From Staphylococcus rostri (GTDB taxonomy: Bacteria > Bacillota > Bacilli > Staphylococcales > Staphylococcaceae), in contig NZ_PPRF01000009.1 in assembly GCF_002902145.1 (NCBI RefSeq), positions 1 to 39,338 on the forward strand: DNA of 39,338 nucleotides. The letters are read 5' to 3'. The translations under genes and the position numbers were made by a program. Under the pieces are notes generated by a model. That model saw only the letters and a program-made list of their open reading frames with translations. It had not been told where the DNA came from and searched no databases. Below, piece by piece: positions 18,293 through 27,163 of this stretch (the stretch's first letter is position 1; each line of letters opens with the position of its first letter).

Positions 18293-18808
18293 TTATTGAA
18301 GTTGATTTTTGATTTCTCGGTTGAAGTCATCTAAATCATCTGGTGTTCTACTTGTGACGATGTTGCGATCTACCACTACTGATTGATCTACAACTGTTGC
18401 ACCAGCATTTTCTAAGTCTTTACGAACGTTTAATACTGCAGTTACGGTTCTATTTGTAAGCGCATCTGTATCGATTAAAATTTGTGGGCCATGACAAATA
18501 GCAAATACTGGTAAGTCTGCTGTCATAAAGTGTGACGCAAATTTGCCGTAACGCCCTTCCGCATCACCACGTAAATGGTCAGGTGAGAAGCCACCAGGTA
18601 ATAATAACGCATCATAATCTTCTGGTTTAGCATCTGCAATTGCAACATCAGCGACAGCTTTTTCACCGTGCTTACCGTTAATTGTTGCACCTTGTGTATC
18701 ACCAATAATCACAACTTTGTGACCTGCTGATTCAATGGCTTCTGCTGGACTTGTTAACTCAATATCTTCAAACTCGTCTGCTAATAATACAGCTACTTGT
18801 TTCGTCAT
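18293..18808 (-). CDS. DJ-1/PfpI family protein
   Basis: A 171-aa cytoplasmic protein of the PfpI/YraA branch of the DJ-1 superfamily; relatives are described as glyoxal/methylglyoxal-handling or protein deglycase enzymes, and as general stress proteins. The nucleophile Cys105 with His106 is in [12 protein letters not shown], the partner glutamate is in the DEFED segment (11-15), and [12 protein letters not shown] is intact. The ATG at 18808 is preceded by AAGGTGA at six bases. B. subtilis keeps a similar gene (yfkM) next to ampS and the phosphatase, as seen further on here. Confidence 0.88.
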   Translation of the reverse strand: MTKQVAVLLADEFEDIELTSPAEAIESAGHKVVIIGDTQGATINGKHGEKAVADVAIADAKPEDYDALLLPGGFSPDHLRGDAEGRYGKFASHFMTADLPVFAICHGPQILIDTDALTNRTVTAVLNVRKDLENAGATVVDQSVVVDRNIVTSRTPDDLDDFNREIKNQLQ

Positions 18809-18892
18809 AATGATTCACCTTTCCTTTATCAATTGTGCTTACTGTTTAGCCATATCCGTTCAGTTTTAAACATGAATATGTAAATTTTTTTA

Positions 18893-19060
18893 TTAATGAC
18901 GTAATTGATTTACTTTTTCTTCTAATTGATCTAACAATGCAATCCATTCATCAATATCTGCAACTTCTACCTCATCTGGATTGACGTGTGACATTTCTTC
19001 AATAAACTGTGATAATCGTTCTTTTACTTGATTAATTGTTTGTGGCTCTTTCATCCTCAT
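18893..19060 (-). CDS. SE1561 family small protein
   Basis: A 55-aa acidic, helical protein (MRMKEPQTINQVKERLSQ...) of the kind annotated SE1561 family and, as far as I know, confined to staphylococci. No function is known. I choose the ATG at 19060 with GGAG five bases upstream; the ATG six bases later is also possible. It sits alone between the PfpI gene and the divergent yfkAB gene. Confidence 0.72.
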   Translation of the reverse strand: MRMKEPQTINQVKERLSQFIEEMSHVNPDEVEVADIDEWIALLDQLEEKVNQLRH

Positions 19061-19209
19061 TAAATCTCCTTTATAATAGCGTTGTACTTTTATCATGTGT
19101 TTTAATCTTGAGAGTGCGACAATACCATCTTTCTGCCACTCCCATCTTTAACTCATTTATCTATATCATATCAAATACACATACAATTTAAAAATGAGGA
19201 GTTTTTTAC

Positions 19210-20355
19210 GTGATATTAACAAATAAACAACCGATCTCTATCCATAACGACCCGTGGGAAGCATATCGTGATATTGAACAACATGGTCAATTGACATTGA
19301 GTAATGTTGAGTTCACGACGACAAACCTATGTAATATGCGCTGTAGTCACTGTGCTGTTGGGTATACGCTTCAAACGAGAGATCCCGATCCTCTACCGAT
19401 GTCTTTAATCTTACAACGACTCGATGAAATCCCGACACTTCGCACCATCTCAATTACAGGTGGCGAACCTATGTTTTCAAAAAAATCAATTCGTGAAGTT
19501 GTTAAACCACTTTTACAATATGCGAAACGCCGTGGCATTTACGTTCAAATGAATTCCAACTTAACGCTCCCCCTCGAACGTTATTTAGATATTGCTGAAT
19601 ACATTGATGTGATGCATATTTCACACAACTGGGGAACGATTGATACGTTTACAGAAGTCGGCTTTGGTGCGATGGAGAAAAAGCCACCACTAGCAGCACG
19701 TACGCGTTTATTTGAACAAATGTTAAACAATGCGCAAACGTTAAGTGAACAAGGGATGTTTGTATCCGCTGAAACGATGTTGAATCGTCAAACTGCGCCG
19801 TATCTTGAAAAAATTCATAAAGAAGTCGTAGATACGATGAAATGTCAACGTCATGAAATTCATCCAATGTATCCGGCTGATTTTGCCAGTCAACTTGAAG
19901 TATTGTCACTCGCTGAGATGAAAGAGAAAATCAATCATCTTCTTGATATACGTGACCCAAATGTTTGGATGCTTTTTGGAACGTTGCCGATTTTCCCTTG
20001 TCTTCAAGATGACAAAGATGCGGCATTGCGTGAACGTTTACTCACTACACCAAATGTGTCACTGCGTAATGACCCTGACGGTCGTAGTCGCTTAAATGTT
20101 AACGTCTTTACGGGGAATGTCATTGTGACAGACTTTGGTGACGAGACAGGGACATTGGCGAACATTCAGCATGACAAATTAACAGATGTATTCTCAAAAT
20201 GGTTATCGTCTCCGTTATCGGAATCGATTAACTGTCACTGTCCGCATTTCGAGTGTCTTGGACCGAACTTGCTTGTGAAAAATATGTATTATCCAAATGA
20301 ATACTTTAAAGTGCTTGAACGTCAAATGCACCAAAAATATCATCAGTCAAAATAA
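19210..20355 (+). CDS. yfkAB: Radical SAM protein YfkAB
   Basis: A 381-aa radical S-adenosylmethionine enzyme of unknown reaction. The cluster motif CxxxCxxC is Cys41, Cys45 and Cys48 (NLCNMRCSHCAV), followed by ISITGGEPMF, the SAM-binding GGEP motif. The C-terminus has a second cysteine set, CHCPHFEC (Cys342, Cys344, Cys349), the CxCxxxxC that defines the YfkAB family and suggests an auxiliary cluster or metal site. In B. subtilis the gene was first split as yfkA and yfkB; here it is one intact frame. The GTG start at 19210 has GAGGAG eight bases upstream. A terminator follows. Confidence 0.88.
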   Translation: MILTNKQPISIHNDPWEAYRDIEQHGQLTLSNVEFTTTNLCNMRCSHCAVGYTLQTRDPDPLPMSLILQRLDEIPTLRTISITGGEPMFSKKSIREVVKPLLQYAKRRGIYVQMNSNLTLPLERYLDIAEYIDVMHISHNWGTIDTFTEVGFGAMEKKPPLAARTRLFEQMLNNAQTLSEQGMFVSAETMLNRQTAPYLEKIHKEVVDTMKCQRHEIHPMYPADFASQLEVLSLAEMKEKINHLLDIRDPNVWMLFGTLPIFPCLQDDKDAALRERLLTTPNVSLRNDPDGRSRLNVNVFTGNVIVTDFGDETGTLANIQHDKLTDVFSKWLSSPLSESINCHCPHFECLGPNLLVKNMYYPNEYFKVLERQMHQKYHQSK

Positions 20356-20359
20356 GAAA

Positions 20360-20400
20360 AAGCCGCTATTTCTCAACCTAATTTATTGAGATAGCGGCTT
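20360..20400. terminator. Bidirectional terminator
   Basis: AAGCCGCTAT (20360-20369) pairs with ATAGCGGCTT (20391-20400) and CTCAA (20372-20376) with TTGAG (20386-20390). It lies between the convergent yfkAB and thioesterase genes, with A-rich and T-rich ends. Confidence 0.88.
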
Positions 20401-20404
20401 ATTT

Positions 20405-20926
20405 TTATAAGTTATCTTTATTGATTTCTGCTAAAAATTGTAGTGTCTTTTTACTTTCTTCACGACGTTCTTTGCGGCGTTTGACACGTGCTTCACCCGA
20501 CTCGTGGAACCAGCGTTCGACATCTGCCTCCGGATAAACTTCCGCAACGGGTGTCGGCTTACCCGCTTCATCTAAAGCAACAAAAGTTAAAAAGCTCAAT
20601 GCTGCAAGATGGTGTTCGCCTTTGTACAGGTCTTCTATCATAATCTGTACACACACTTCCATTGATGATTTGCCTGCATACGTCACCATCGCAATGTATG
20701 TGACAATATCACCATTTTTAATTGGACGTAAAAAGTCTACGGAGTCTGTAGATGCTGTTACGACCGTATTGTTTGCATGTTTCATCGCACAAATGGCTGC
20801 AATTTCATCAATATTCGCCATCAATGTCCCGCCAAACAAAGTTCCCAAATGATTCGTATCTTGCGGGAATACTTGTCGTGACTTATACGTCTTTGATTCT
20901 TTCATTGATTTTCTATTTACTGTCAT
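20405..20926 (-). CDS. Acyl-CoA thioesterase (hotdog fold)
   Basis: A 173-aa hotdog-fold acyl-CoA hydrolase of the YciA/BACH type, releasing free fatty acids and CoA. The key stretch is HLGTLFGGTLMANIDEIAA with the catalytic-type Asp/Glu, followed by TASTDSVDFLRPIKNGD and the central beta strands. The C-terminus is a charged tail (ARVKRRKERREESKK). The start ATG at 20926 has GAGGTT five bases upstream; an inner ATG has none. It is separated by 13 bases from the upstream ampS gene and is likely to be in its operon. Confidence 0.85.
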   Translation of the reverse strand: MTVNRKSMKESKTYKSRQVFPQDTNHLGTLFGGTLMANIDEIAAICAMKHANNTVVTASTDSVDFLRPIKNGDIVTYIAMVTYAGKSSMEVCVQIMIEDLYKGEHHLAALSFLTFVALDEAGKPTPVAEVYPEADVERWFHESGEARVKRRKERREESKKTLQFLAEINKDNL

Positions 20927-20939
20927 TAGTTAACCTCAT

Positions 20940-22178
20940 TTATAGTGTATTCGCCCAATTACCATTTTCAAAAATTGCTTCTTCTTGACCGTCAGCAGTA
21001 ATGCCGTAAATATTCAAGTCCGCACTGCCAATCATAAAGTCAACGTGTGTTAAAGAGTCATTCAAGCCATGTTGTGCCAACGTTTCGTCGTCCATCTCCG
21101 TACCACCTTGAATGTTGAACGCGTACGCAGAACCTAACGCAATGTGACATGATGCATTTTCGTCAAATAACGTATTGTAGAAAATGGTATTGCGATTAGA
21201 AATTGGCGAGTCGTCAGGTACTAACGCAACTTCACCTAAACGGCGTGCCCCTTCGTCTGTGTCTAACAGTGAACGTAACACGTCTTCACCTTGTGCCGCT
21301 TCAAAGTCAACCACACGTCCTTGTTCAAACGTCAACTTGAAACCATCAATAATCGTTCCATTATAGCTAAGTGGCAACGTATTCGACACATAGCCATCAA
21401 CTTGTTGACAGTGTGGCGCTGTAAACACTTCTTCTGTCGGGATATTTGCCACAAACGCTTGACCATCTGGTGTGTAGCTCGTTGGCTCTTCCCAAATATG
21501 ATGTTCCGGTAGCCCAATACGTAAATCAGTCCGTTTCGAAACAAAATGTAACGCTTGATACGCTTTATCGTTCAGCCACGCCGCTCTGTCTTTTAATTGT
21601 TGTGTATGTACGCGCCAGTTTTCAACCGGATCATTACCATCGACGCGCACAATCGCAAGTATATCGTCTAAAAATCGATCAAATGCAGCTTGGTCATCTA
21701 GTTCAGGATATACTCTTTTCGCCCAATCGATGGATGGATAAGCCGCAACGAGCCATGGGAATGCATTTTTTTGTGATTGAATCATGTATGGCTTGAACGC
21801 TTGACCGTATCGTAATTGTGTCGCCTTTAATTTATCTGCATCAATCCCGTTCAGTAAATCGGGATCTTCTGTTAACAAGGCTAAGTTGCTTGCCCCACGA
21901 TTCGCGTAATCCATACGTTCATCAACATCATAGGCTTTGACTTCTTGTTCAAAGAAAGATTGTGGCTCGTATTCATAAGCATAGCGTTTTAATTGTGGAT
22001 CAGCATATTTAACACGCACATCTGACGCACCCGCTTCGTATGCTTCTTTAACGATACGTCGCGTAAAATCAACCGCGTCGACCGTTGTACGGATGAAAAC
22101 GGGTTGTCCCGGTTGTACATTCATACCGACACGTACTAATAGTTGTGCATATTGTTGTATTCTCTCATCTCTTGTCAT
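20940..22178 (-). CDS. ampS: Aminopeptidase AmpS/PepS (M29)
   Basis: A cytoplasmic M29 metallo-aminopeptidase that removes N-terminal residues from peptides. At 412 aa it is full length. Likely metal and catalytic residues are Glu250 (NIPTEEVFTAPH), Glu316 (LGEVALVP), His345 (ENASCHIALG), His378 and Asp380 (THVDFMIG), matching the spacing I recall for S. aureus AmpS. The start ATG at 22178 has a GGAGGGG site just upstream. It follows the DUF1128 gene by 13 bases, so the order DUF1128-ampS-thioesterase probably forms one operon. Confidence 0.92.
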   Translation of the reverse strand: MTRDERIQQYAQLLVRVGMNVQPGQPVFIRTTVDAVDFTRRIVKEAYEAGASDVRVKYADPQLKRYAYEYEPQSFFEQEVKAYDVDERMDYANRGASNLALLTEDPDLLNGIDADKLKATQLRYGQAFKPYMIQSQKNAFPWLVAAYPSIDWAKRVYPELDDQAAFDRFLDDILAIVRVDGNDPVENWRVHTQQLKDRAAWLNDKAYQALHFVSKRTDLRIGLPEHHIWEEPTSYTPDGQAFVANIPTEEVFTAPHCQQVDGYVSNTLPLSYNGTIIDGFKLTFEQGRVVDFEAAQGEDVLRSLLDTDEGARRLGEVALVPDDSPISNRNTIFYNTLFDENASCHIALGSAYAFNIQGGTEMDDETLAQHGLNDSLTHVDFMIGSADLNIYGITADGQEEAIFENGNWANTL

Positions 22179-22191
22179 GTTACCCCTCCTC

Positions 22192-22401
22192 TTATGGTTG
22201 ACGAAGTGCGCCTAATGCTTCAGTGATACCTGACATTTCTTGAGGTGTGAACGTTTGTTTCGACGTCACATATTCATGAATCTCGGCTATTTCTTCGCGA
22301 TGTGTCTCGGCGTATTTATCAGGATCGATTAAACCTTTATTAACGAGATTTAAGCGATCACGAATTTCTGTAATCATTGTTGCGATATCTTTTGTCATCA
22401 T
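22192..22401 (-). CDS. DUF1128 family protein (UPF0435, YfkK-like)
   Basis: A 69-aa, mostly helical, acidic protein of the DUF1128 family; no function is known. Conserved stretches include IRDRLNLVNKGLIDPDKY and EALGALR near the C-terminus. Two adjacent ATG codons (22401 and 22398) follow GAGGG; I use the first. It is divergent from the ptpA gene, as yfkK is beside yfkJ in B. subtilis. Confidence 0.82.
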   Translation of the reverse strand: MMTKDIATMITEIRDRLNLVNKGLIDPDKYAETHREEIAEIHEYVTSKQTFTPQEMSGITEALGALRQP

Positions 22402-22530
22402 TATCACCCTCTCATCCCATTATTTTAACAAAGTGGCTATATTTTGGAAAATTTTTACCAGAATTACTTTAGAATTGTTTTGAAAAAGGATAAAATGGGC
22501 ATATAAACGAAGATATGGAGGATTGAAAAT

Positions 22531-22989
22531 ATGACGACAGTTGCTTTTATATGTCTCGGTAATATTTGTCGCTCTCCAATGGCTGAGGCGATTATGCGCC
22601 AACGTCTCAAAGATCGTGATATCACGGGTATTGATGTTACGTCTAGAGGGACAGGTGATTGGAATTTGGGACAAACCCCACATCAAGGAACGCAAAAGAT
22701 TTTAAAGACACATGGTATTCCTTTTGATGGGATTATCAGTGAGCTTTTTACAACTGAAGATCGCTTTGATTATATTATTGCAATGGATCAAAGCAACGTG
22801 GATAATATAAAGCGTATCAATCCCAATCTAACGGGACAACTTTTTAAGTTACTTGATTTTAGTGAGATGACAGAAACGGATGTGCCTGATCCTTACTATA
22901 CGAATAACTTTGAAGGCGTCTATGACATGATACAATCATCATGTGATCGATTAATTGATTATATTGTAAATGACAGAAGGGAGCAATAA
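22531..22989 (+). CDS. ptpA: Low-molecular-weight protein tyrosine phosphatase PtpA
   Basis: A 152-aa phosphatase that removes phosphate from tyrosine residues (and perhaps arginine in some relatives). The P-loop is Cys8-LGNICR14-S, and the general acid Asp120 lies in VPDPYY, as in S. aureus PtpA, which is reported to be secreted during infection. The ATG at 22531 has GGAGG nine bases upstream. The YtxH gene follows after 3 bases, so the two are co-transcribed. Confidence 0.92.
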   Translation: MTTVAFICLGNICRSPMAEAIMRQRLKDRDITGIDVTSRGTGDWNLGQTPHQGTQKILKTHGIPFDGIISELFTTEDRFDYIIAMDQSNVDNIKRINPNLTGQLFKLLDFSEMTETDVPDPYYTNNFEGVYDMIQSSCDRLIDYIVNDRREQ

Positions 22990-22992
22990 ACT

Positions 22993-23274
22993 ATGAAAAA
23001 CAAATTGGTACCAGGTATTTTAATTGGCGCGGCAATCGGTGGTGCGGCAGCATTGATTGATAGAAACACACGTCATTCTGTTAAAACATCTATTCATAAT
23101 GTGAAGACAGGTCAACGTTCAAGCCAACCATCAAAAGTAAATGAACTTGTGAATGAATTAAAATACTGGAAAGACACAATTGATGAAATTCGTCGCAACA
23201 ACCCAGAATTAGAACATTCATTAATAGATGCGAAAGATACGTTAGTTGCACGTAAAAACAACAAATTAAATTAA
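22993..23274 (+). CDS. YtxH domain-containing protein
   Basis: A 93-aa small membrane-anchored protein: a glycine/alanine-rich hydrophobic helix (about 6-24, GILIGAAIGGAAALI) followed by a charged helical part, the layout of YtxH-type stress proteins. No function is known. It starts 3 bases after ptpA, with GGGAG in the ptpA end as its ribosome site. Confidence 0.8.
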   Translation: MKNKLVPGILIGAAIGGAAALIDRNTRHSVKTSIHNVKTGQRSSQPSKVNELVNELKYWKDTIDEIRRNNPELEHSLIDAKDTLVARKNNKLN

Positions 23275-23292
23275 TAGCACGCAGGTTGAGGT

Positions 23293-23345
23293 TGGGACAA
23301 CGGAATCTTCTTAGAAAAATGAGCTTCCCGTTTCTCCCCCAATGC
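23293..23345 (+). repeat. Dispersed intergenic repeat, short copy
   Basis: GGGACAACGGAATCTTCTTAG (GGGACAACGGAATC at 23294-23307), then AGAAAAATGAG and a pyrimidine-rich end, is the core block of the repeat at 368-480. The leading AGTAGCTGACT block is missing. Confidence 0.6.
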
Positions 23346-23380
23346 CTATGGTTGCTCACTATACGGGTATTACAATGGGG

Positions 23381-23448
23381 GTGAGATATTGGTATAGAAT
23401 GTTAAAAACACGCTTATTATGCGATTTTCATTCTACGTCCTATCTCAC
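23381..23448 (+). other. Long imperfect hairpin upstream of the YihY gene
   Basis: GTGAGATA (23381-23388) pairs with TATCTCAC (23441-23448), GG with CC, TAGAATG (23395-23401) with CATTCTA (23429-23435), AAAA with TTTT, and CGC with GCG around a seven-base loop. The arms cover nearly the whole 68 bases. It lies 62 bases before the start of the YihY gene and has no T-tract, so it could be a leader structure, a small RNA or a mobile repeat. Confidence 0.5.
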
Positions 23449-23509
23449 TCTCTTGATATGTGCTATTACTTTGAATTTAAACAACACTATATTAATAAGG
23501 AGTAAATCT

Positions 23510-24835
23510 ATGTCAGAAAAACAAGATACGTCTGAAGGGTTCGTGGATAAGCTTAAAGACAAATTACATCACGATGACAAAGCTGATCAGACAGATAATC
23601 ACCCTGATCGTAAAGGCGATGCAAGTGGAGAAATCCATGAAGAACATCATTTTGTAAAGCCACAACCTTTCCAATCAAAAGAAGCACCTAAAGACAACGA
23701 AACATTCTTTGTCTCGCGTATTAATAAGCCGGTCAAATATTCAGACCGTCCGAGCTTTTTCAAATACTTAATTTATCGCATTAGTAAAGATGATGCTTCA
23801 GGATTAGCGGCACAACTTGCATACTACTTTATGTTATCGCTTTTCCCAATGTTAATCTTTATTTTATCACTCGTACCACTTTTCAATATTAACCGTAAGA
23901 CAATTGTTAATCAGATTTCAGAAAATGCACCTGCTGATGCGGCATCTATTATGACAGGCATTATCGATGACATTATGGGCAATGCCAGCGGTAGCATCTT
24001 ATCAATCGGTTTGATTCTTGCATTATGGACAGCATCAAATGGTATGACAGCAATGATGAATGCCTTTAACGTTGCCTATGACGTTGAAGACAGTCGTAAC
24101 TTTATCGTATCAAAGGCGCTTGCTGTGTTGTTCACATTGATTCTTGGTATTACATTGCCAATTACAATGGTACTCTTCACATTCGGCGAACAAATCGGTA
24201 ATTTGCTATTCGGTCCACTTGGCTTGGACGAACAAGTACGTTGGGTCTTTAGCTTATTGCGTACAGCGTTACCTGTTATTGCTATCTTTATTGTTTTTAC
24301 AGTGCTATACACGGCGGCACCGAATGTCAAAATCAAACTTAAATCAGTACTTCCAGGGGCACTTTTTGCTACTGTGGTATGGATTTTAGGGACACTTGCA
24401 TTTGGTTATTATGTATCAAACTTCGGTAACTATTCTAAAACTTATGGTAGTATCGGGGGCGTTATCGTTCTCATGTTATGGTTATACATCACCGGTTTTA
24501 TCTTAATTATCGGTGCTGAAATCAATGCGATTATTCATCAACGTAAAGTGGTTAAAGGTAAAACACCTGAAGAACAAACATATGATGAACTTGAAGAAGC
24601 ACATGAACAAGATCTTGCTAAATCGTATAACAACTACGAAGATGATGATACACAAGCAGCTGATAAACAAGATGATAACAACAAGCAAGATCAACAATCG
24701 CGTGTGACAACGACGGAATCATCAGAGACTTCTAGTTCGACAGACAGCACGCGAAAGGAATATACAGCACCTGACAAAGTTGAACGTGACAACGATGGAT
24801 ACTCACGTCACATTAAAACAACGAAAGACGAATAA
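23510..24835 (+). CDS. YihY/virulence factor BrkB family membrane protein
   Basis: A 441-aa inner-membrane protein of the YihY/BrkB (UPF0761) family, function unresolved. The core (about residues 90-345) has six hydrophobic segments, with the motifs DDASGLAAQLAYYFMLSLFP, LWTASNGMTAMMNAFN and YGSIGGVIVLMLWLYITGF. It has a charged N-terminal extension of about 75 residues and an acidic, Gln/Asp/Ser/Thr-rich C-terminal tail of about 100 residues, both presumably cytoplasmic. The ATG at 23510 has AAGGAG seven bases upstream; in-frame starts further upstream lie in the repeat and hairpin region and have no support. In B. subtilis yfkH holds the matching place. Confidence 0.85.
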   Translation: MSEKQDTSEGFVDKLKDKLHHDDKADQTDNHPDRKGDASGEIHEEHHFVKPQPFQSKEAPKDNETFFVSRINKPVKYSDRPSFFKYLIYRISKDDASGLAAQLAYYFMLSLFPMLIFILSLVPLFNINRKTIVNQISENAPADAASIMTGIIDDIMGNASGSILSIGLILALWTASNGMTAMMNAFNVAYDVEDSRNFIVSKALAVLFTLILGITLPITMVLFTFGEQIGNLLFGPLGLDEQVRWVFSLLRTALPVIAIFIVFTVLYTAAPNVKIKLKSVLPGALFATVVWILGTLAFGYYVSNFGNYSKTYGSIGGVIVLMLWLYITGFILIIGAEINAIIHQRKVVKGKTPEEQTYDELEEAHEQDLAKSYNNYEDDDTQAADKQDDNNKQDQQSRVTTTESSETSSSTDSTRKEYTAPDKVERDNDGYSRHIKTTKDE

Positions 24836-24867
24836 CTACATTTAACACCCTTTTAGGAGGCGTCATC

Positions 24868-25443
24868 ATGACATTACTATCAGACATATTAACCTACAAT
24901 AAAACATTTGTTGCCAATAAAGAATATGAAGCGTATACCGCAACAAAAGTACCCGCTAAAAAAGCAGTTTTAGTAACTTGTATGGATACGCGCTTACAAG
25001 ATTTATCAACGAAAGCGCTTGGCTTTAACAATGGGGACCTCAAAGTTGTCAAAAACGCTGGTGCGATGATTACGCATCCTTATGGTTCAACTATGCGTAG
25101 TATCTTAGTCGGTATCTATGCTTTAGGTGCAGAAGAAGTCATTATTATGGGGCACAAAGATTGTGGCATGGGGAATATTGATGTAGATGAAGTGATGCGC
25201 AAGATGGCGTCACGAGGTATTGATGCGCGCGTCTTTGAATTACTGCAATATTCAGGTATCGAAGTCGCGAACTTCTTAAAGGGGTTTGAAGATGTCTATG
25301 AGAATGTGCGTCATAACATTCAAATGATTTATGATCATCCATTATTTGATGGAAATGTACCTGTTCACGGTCTTGTAATTGATCCACATACTGGTGAACT
25401 AGACCTCATTCATGATGGTTATGCACATTTATCAGAACAATAA
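24868..25443 (+). CDS. Beta-class carbonic anhydrase
   Basis: A 191-aa zinc enzyme that interconverts CO2 and bicarbonate. Zinc ligands are Cys38 (TCMDTRL), His96 and Cys99 (GHKDCGMGN), and the Asp40-Arg42 dyad is present, as in beta carbonic anhydrases. VKNAGAMI is also conserved. The ATG at 24868 has TAGGAGGCG nearby. It starts 32 bases after the YihY gene and may be transcribed with it. A strong terminator follows. Confidence 0.9.
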   Translation: MTLLSDILTYNKTFVANKEYEAYTATKVPAKKAVLVTCMDTRLQDLSTKALGFNNGDLKVVKNAGAMITHPYGSTMRSILVGIYALGAEEVIIMGHKDCGMGNIDVDEVMRKMASRGIDARVFELLQYSGIEVANFLKGFEDVYENVRHNIQMIYDHPLFDGNVPVHGLVIDPHTGELDLIHDGYAHLSEQ

Positions 25444-25449
25444 ATGTCA

Positions 25450-25492
25450 AAGAAGACTGGAAATGACTTTTTATCATCATTCCAGTCTTCTT
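25450..25492. terminator. Terminator of the carbonic anhydrase and vraR genes
   Basis: AAGAAGACTGGA (25450-25461) pairs with TCCAGTCTTCTT (25481-25492), extended by ATGA/TCAT, with seven T on the plus side. It lies between convergent genes and can also stop the minus-strand vra operon. Confidence 0.9.
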
Positions 25493-25500
25493 TTTTTGTG

Positions 25501-26130
25501 TTATTCAATTAAACCGTGTTGAAATGCATATATAACCGCTTGTGTACGGTCTTGTACTTCCAATTTACTCAGAATGTTACTCACATGCGTTTTTACTGTT
25601 TTAATCGTAATGTGTGACGCACTGGCAATCTCTTGGTTAGAATACCCTTTCGCAATCAGCAATAAGATTTCCATTTCACGTTCTGTTAACATTTCATACA
25701 GTTCCGCACGTTGTTTCATACGATTACGCATTTTAACCAATACTTCCGCTTCAAACACTGACTCACCTTGGCTCGTTTTACGTATCGCTTCTGCAATATC
25801 ACTTGCACTCGTCGTCTTCAGAATATAGCTGTCTACACCTGCATCTAATGCACGATACACTTCTTTATCCTCTATGTAACTCGTCAGCATAACGACTTTA
25901 ATTGATGGCAAGTCTTTCTTAATTTGTGTCGTTGCTTCTACGCCGTCCATATCTGTCATGACGAGGTCCATTAAGATGACATCTGGATGTAGTTCATGCG
26001 CCTTTTCAATCGCTTCTCGTCCAGAGCCCCCTTCACCTACTACTTCAATATCACTTTGTGTCGATAAATAACTCGAAATCCCAATACGGACCATCTCATG
26101 ATCATCCACAAATAATACTTTAACTGTCAT
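25501..26130 (-). CDS. vraR: Cell-wall stress response regulator VraR
   Basis: VraR is the NarL-type response regulator that activates the cell-wall stress stimulon when cell-wall synthesis is inhibited. The receiver domain has the phospho-acceptor Asp55 (ILMDLVM) and conserved Lys (YILKTTSA); the C-terminal LuxR helix-turn-helix is [21 protein letters not shown] and following. At 209 aa it equals the S. aureus protein. It overlaps vraS by 11 bases and is the last gene of the vraU-vraT-vraS-vraR operon. Confidence 0.97.
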   Translation of the reverse strand: MTVKVLFVDDHEMVRIGISSYLSTQSDIEVVGEGGSGREAIEKAHELHPDVILMDLVMTDMDGVEATTQIKKDLPSIKVVMLTSYIEDKEVYRALDAGVDSYILKTTSASDIAEAIRKTSQGESVFEAEVLVKMRNRMKQRAELYEMLTEREMEILLLIAKGYSNQEIASASHITIKTVKTHVSNILSKLEVQDRTQAVIYAFQHGLIE

Positions 26131-27163
26131 ATTGTCCCTCCTTATCTAATGGTGCTTTTACTTCAATTCGCGTGCCTGCATTTGGTAACGATACAATATG
26201 GAATGTTGCACCGATTTCCGTCGCACGTTCTCTCATATTTTTAAGTCCATAACTTTGTTCCATCTTATCATCAGGATTAAAGCCAATACCATCATCTTGA
26301 ATGCGCAGTAACAGATAGCCTTCACGATTCAGCAACTCCACACTCACCTGCGTACCATTCGCATGACGTAGCGTATTCGAAATCGCCTCTTGTGTAATAC
26401 GGAAAAGATGATCTTCAATGCCTTTTGGTACATCAAAGTTATCAATCTCATACATCACTTTCATCGGTACTTTACGCTGTAAGTCCGTTACTAATGACTC
26501 AATGCCTTCACCTAGCGTCTTATCTTTCAAACCAATCGGTCGTAAATGAAGCAATAGTGCGCGCATCTCTAATTGTGAATCCTGTACCATTTTTTCCAGT
26601 GTTGGAATTTGTTGATCCAATGGTGGCGCAAGATCCGTTTCTTTAATGGCTGATAACATCATACTCGCCGCAAATAGTTGTTGCGACACGCTATCATGCA
26701 ACTCACGTGCCAAACGTTGACGTTCATCTTCAATAATTTTCTTCACTTTTAAATCATTCATATTGTATTGTTCATTTGTTAAATTCTGCGTTTTAATACG
26801 CAACTTGTGCAACTCTTGATTGAGCGGTACAAGCGTTTGATACAACGTAATCGTTTCATTATATAATTCGATTTGATGATCATTGATACCCACTGTTTCT
26901 CCTTGAATGGCGCGTTCAATCTGTTCTTGTAACCAATCATTTTGCTGATTGATTTTATACGCAATGATACTGCCAACAAGGATACACAAAAATACAACAA
27001 GTAAGTTCAAAAATAGAAAAACGGGAATACCGAATATTTGCTGATAAAACATGCCTTGAAAAAAGATAATATTTACAAACACTTTATCGATAAAGAAAAA
27101 AGCTGTAAACATCGCATATACCAAAATCAACATGGCTCCAATCGTACGCACGTAGTGATTCAT
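26120..27163 (-). CDS. vraS: Cell-wall stress sensor kinase VraS
   Basis: A 347-aa membrane histidine kinase of the LiaS/VraS type (intramembrane-sensing). Two transmembrane helices (about 9-29 and 44-66) are joined by a very short external loop. The phosphorylated His156 is in [14 protein letters not shown], followed by an ATPase domain with the G-box GLKNMRERA. The start overlaps the vraT stop by four bases (ATGA), so synthesis of the two is coupled. Signal input is thought to pass through the partner VraT. Confidence 0.96.
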   Translation of the reverse strand: MNHYVRTIGAMLILVYAMFTAFFFIDKVFVNIIFFQGMFYQQIFGIPVFLFLNLLVVFLCILVGSIIAYKINQQNDWLQEQIERAIQGETVGINDHQIELYNETITLYQTLVPLNQELHKLRIKTQNLTNEQYNMNDLKVKKIIEDERQRLARELHDSVSQQLFAASMMLSAIKETDLAPPLDQQIPTLEKMVQDSQLEMRALLLHLRPIGLKDKTLGEGIESLVTDLQRKVPMKVMYEIDNFDVPKGIEDHLFRITQEAISNTLRHANGTQVSVELLNREGYLLLRIQDDGIGFNPDDKMEQSYGLKNMRERATEIGATFHIVSLPNAGTRIEVKAPLDKEGQYDS

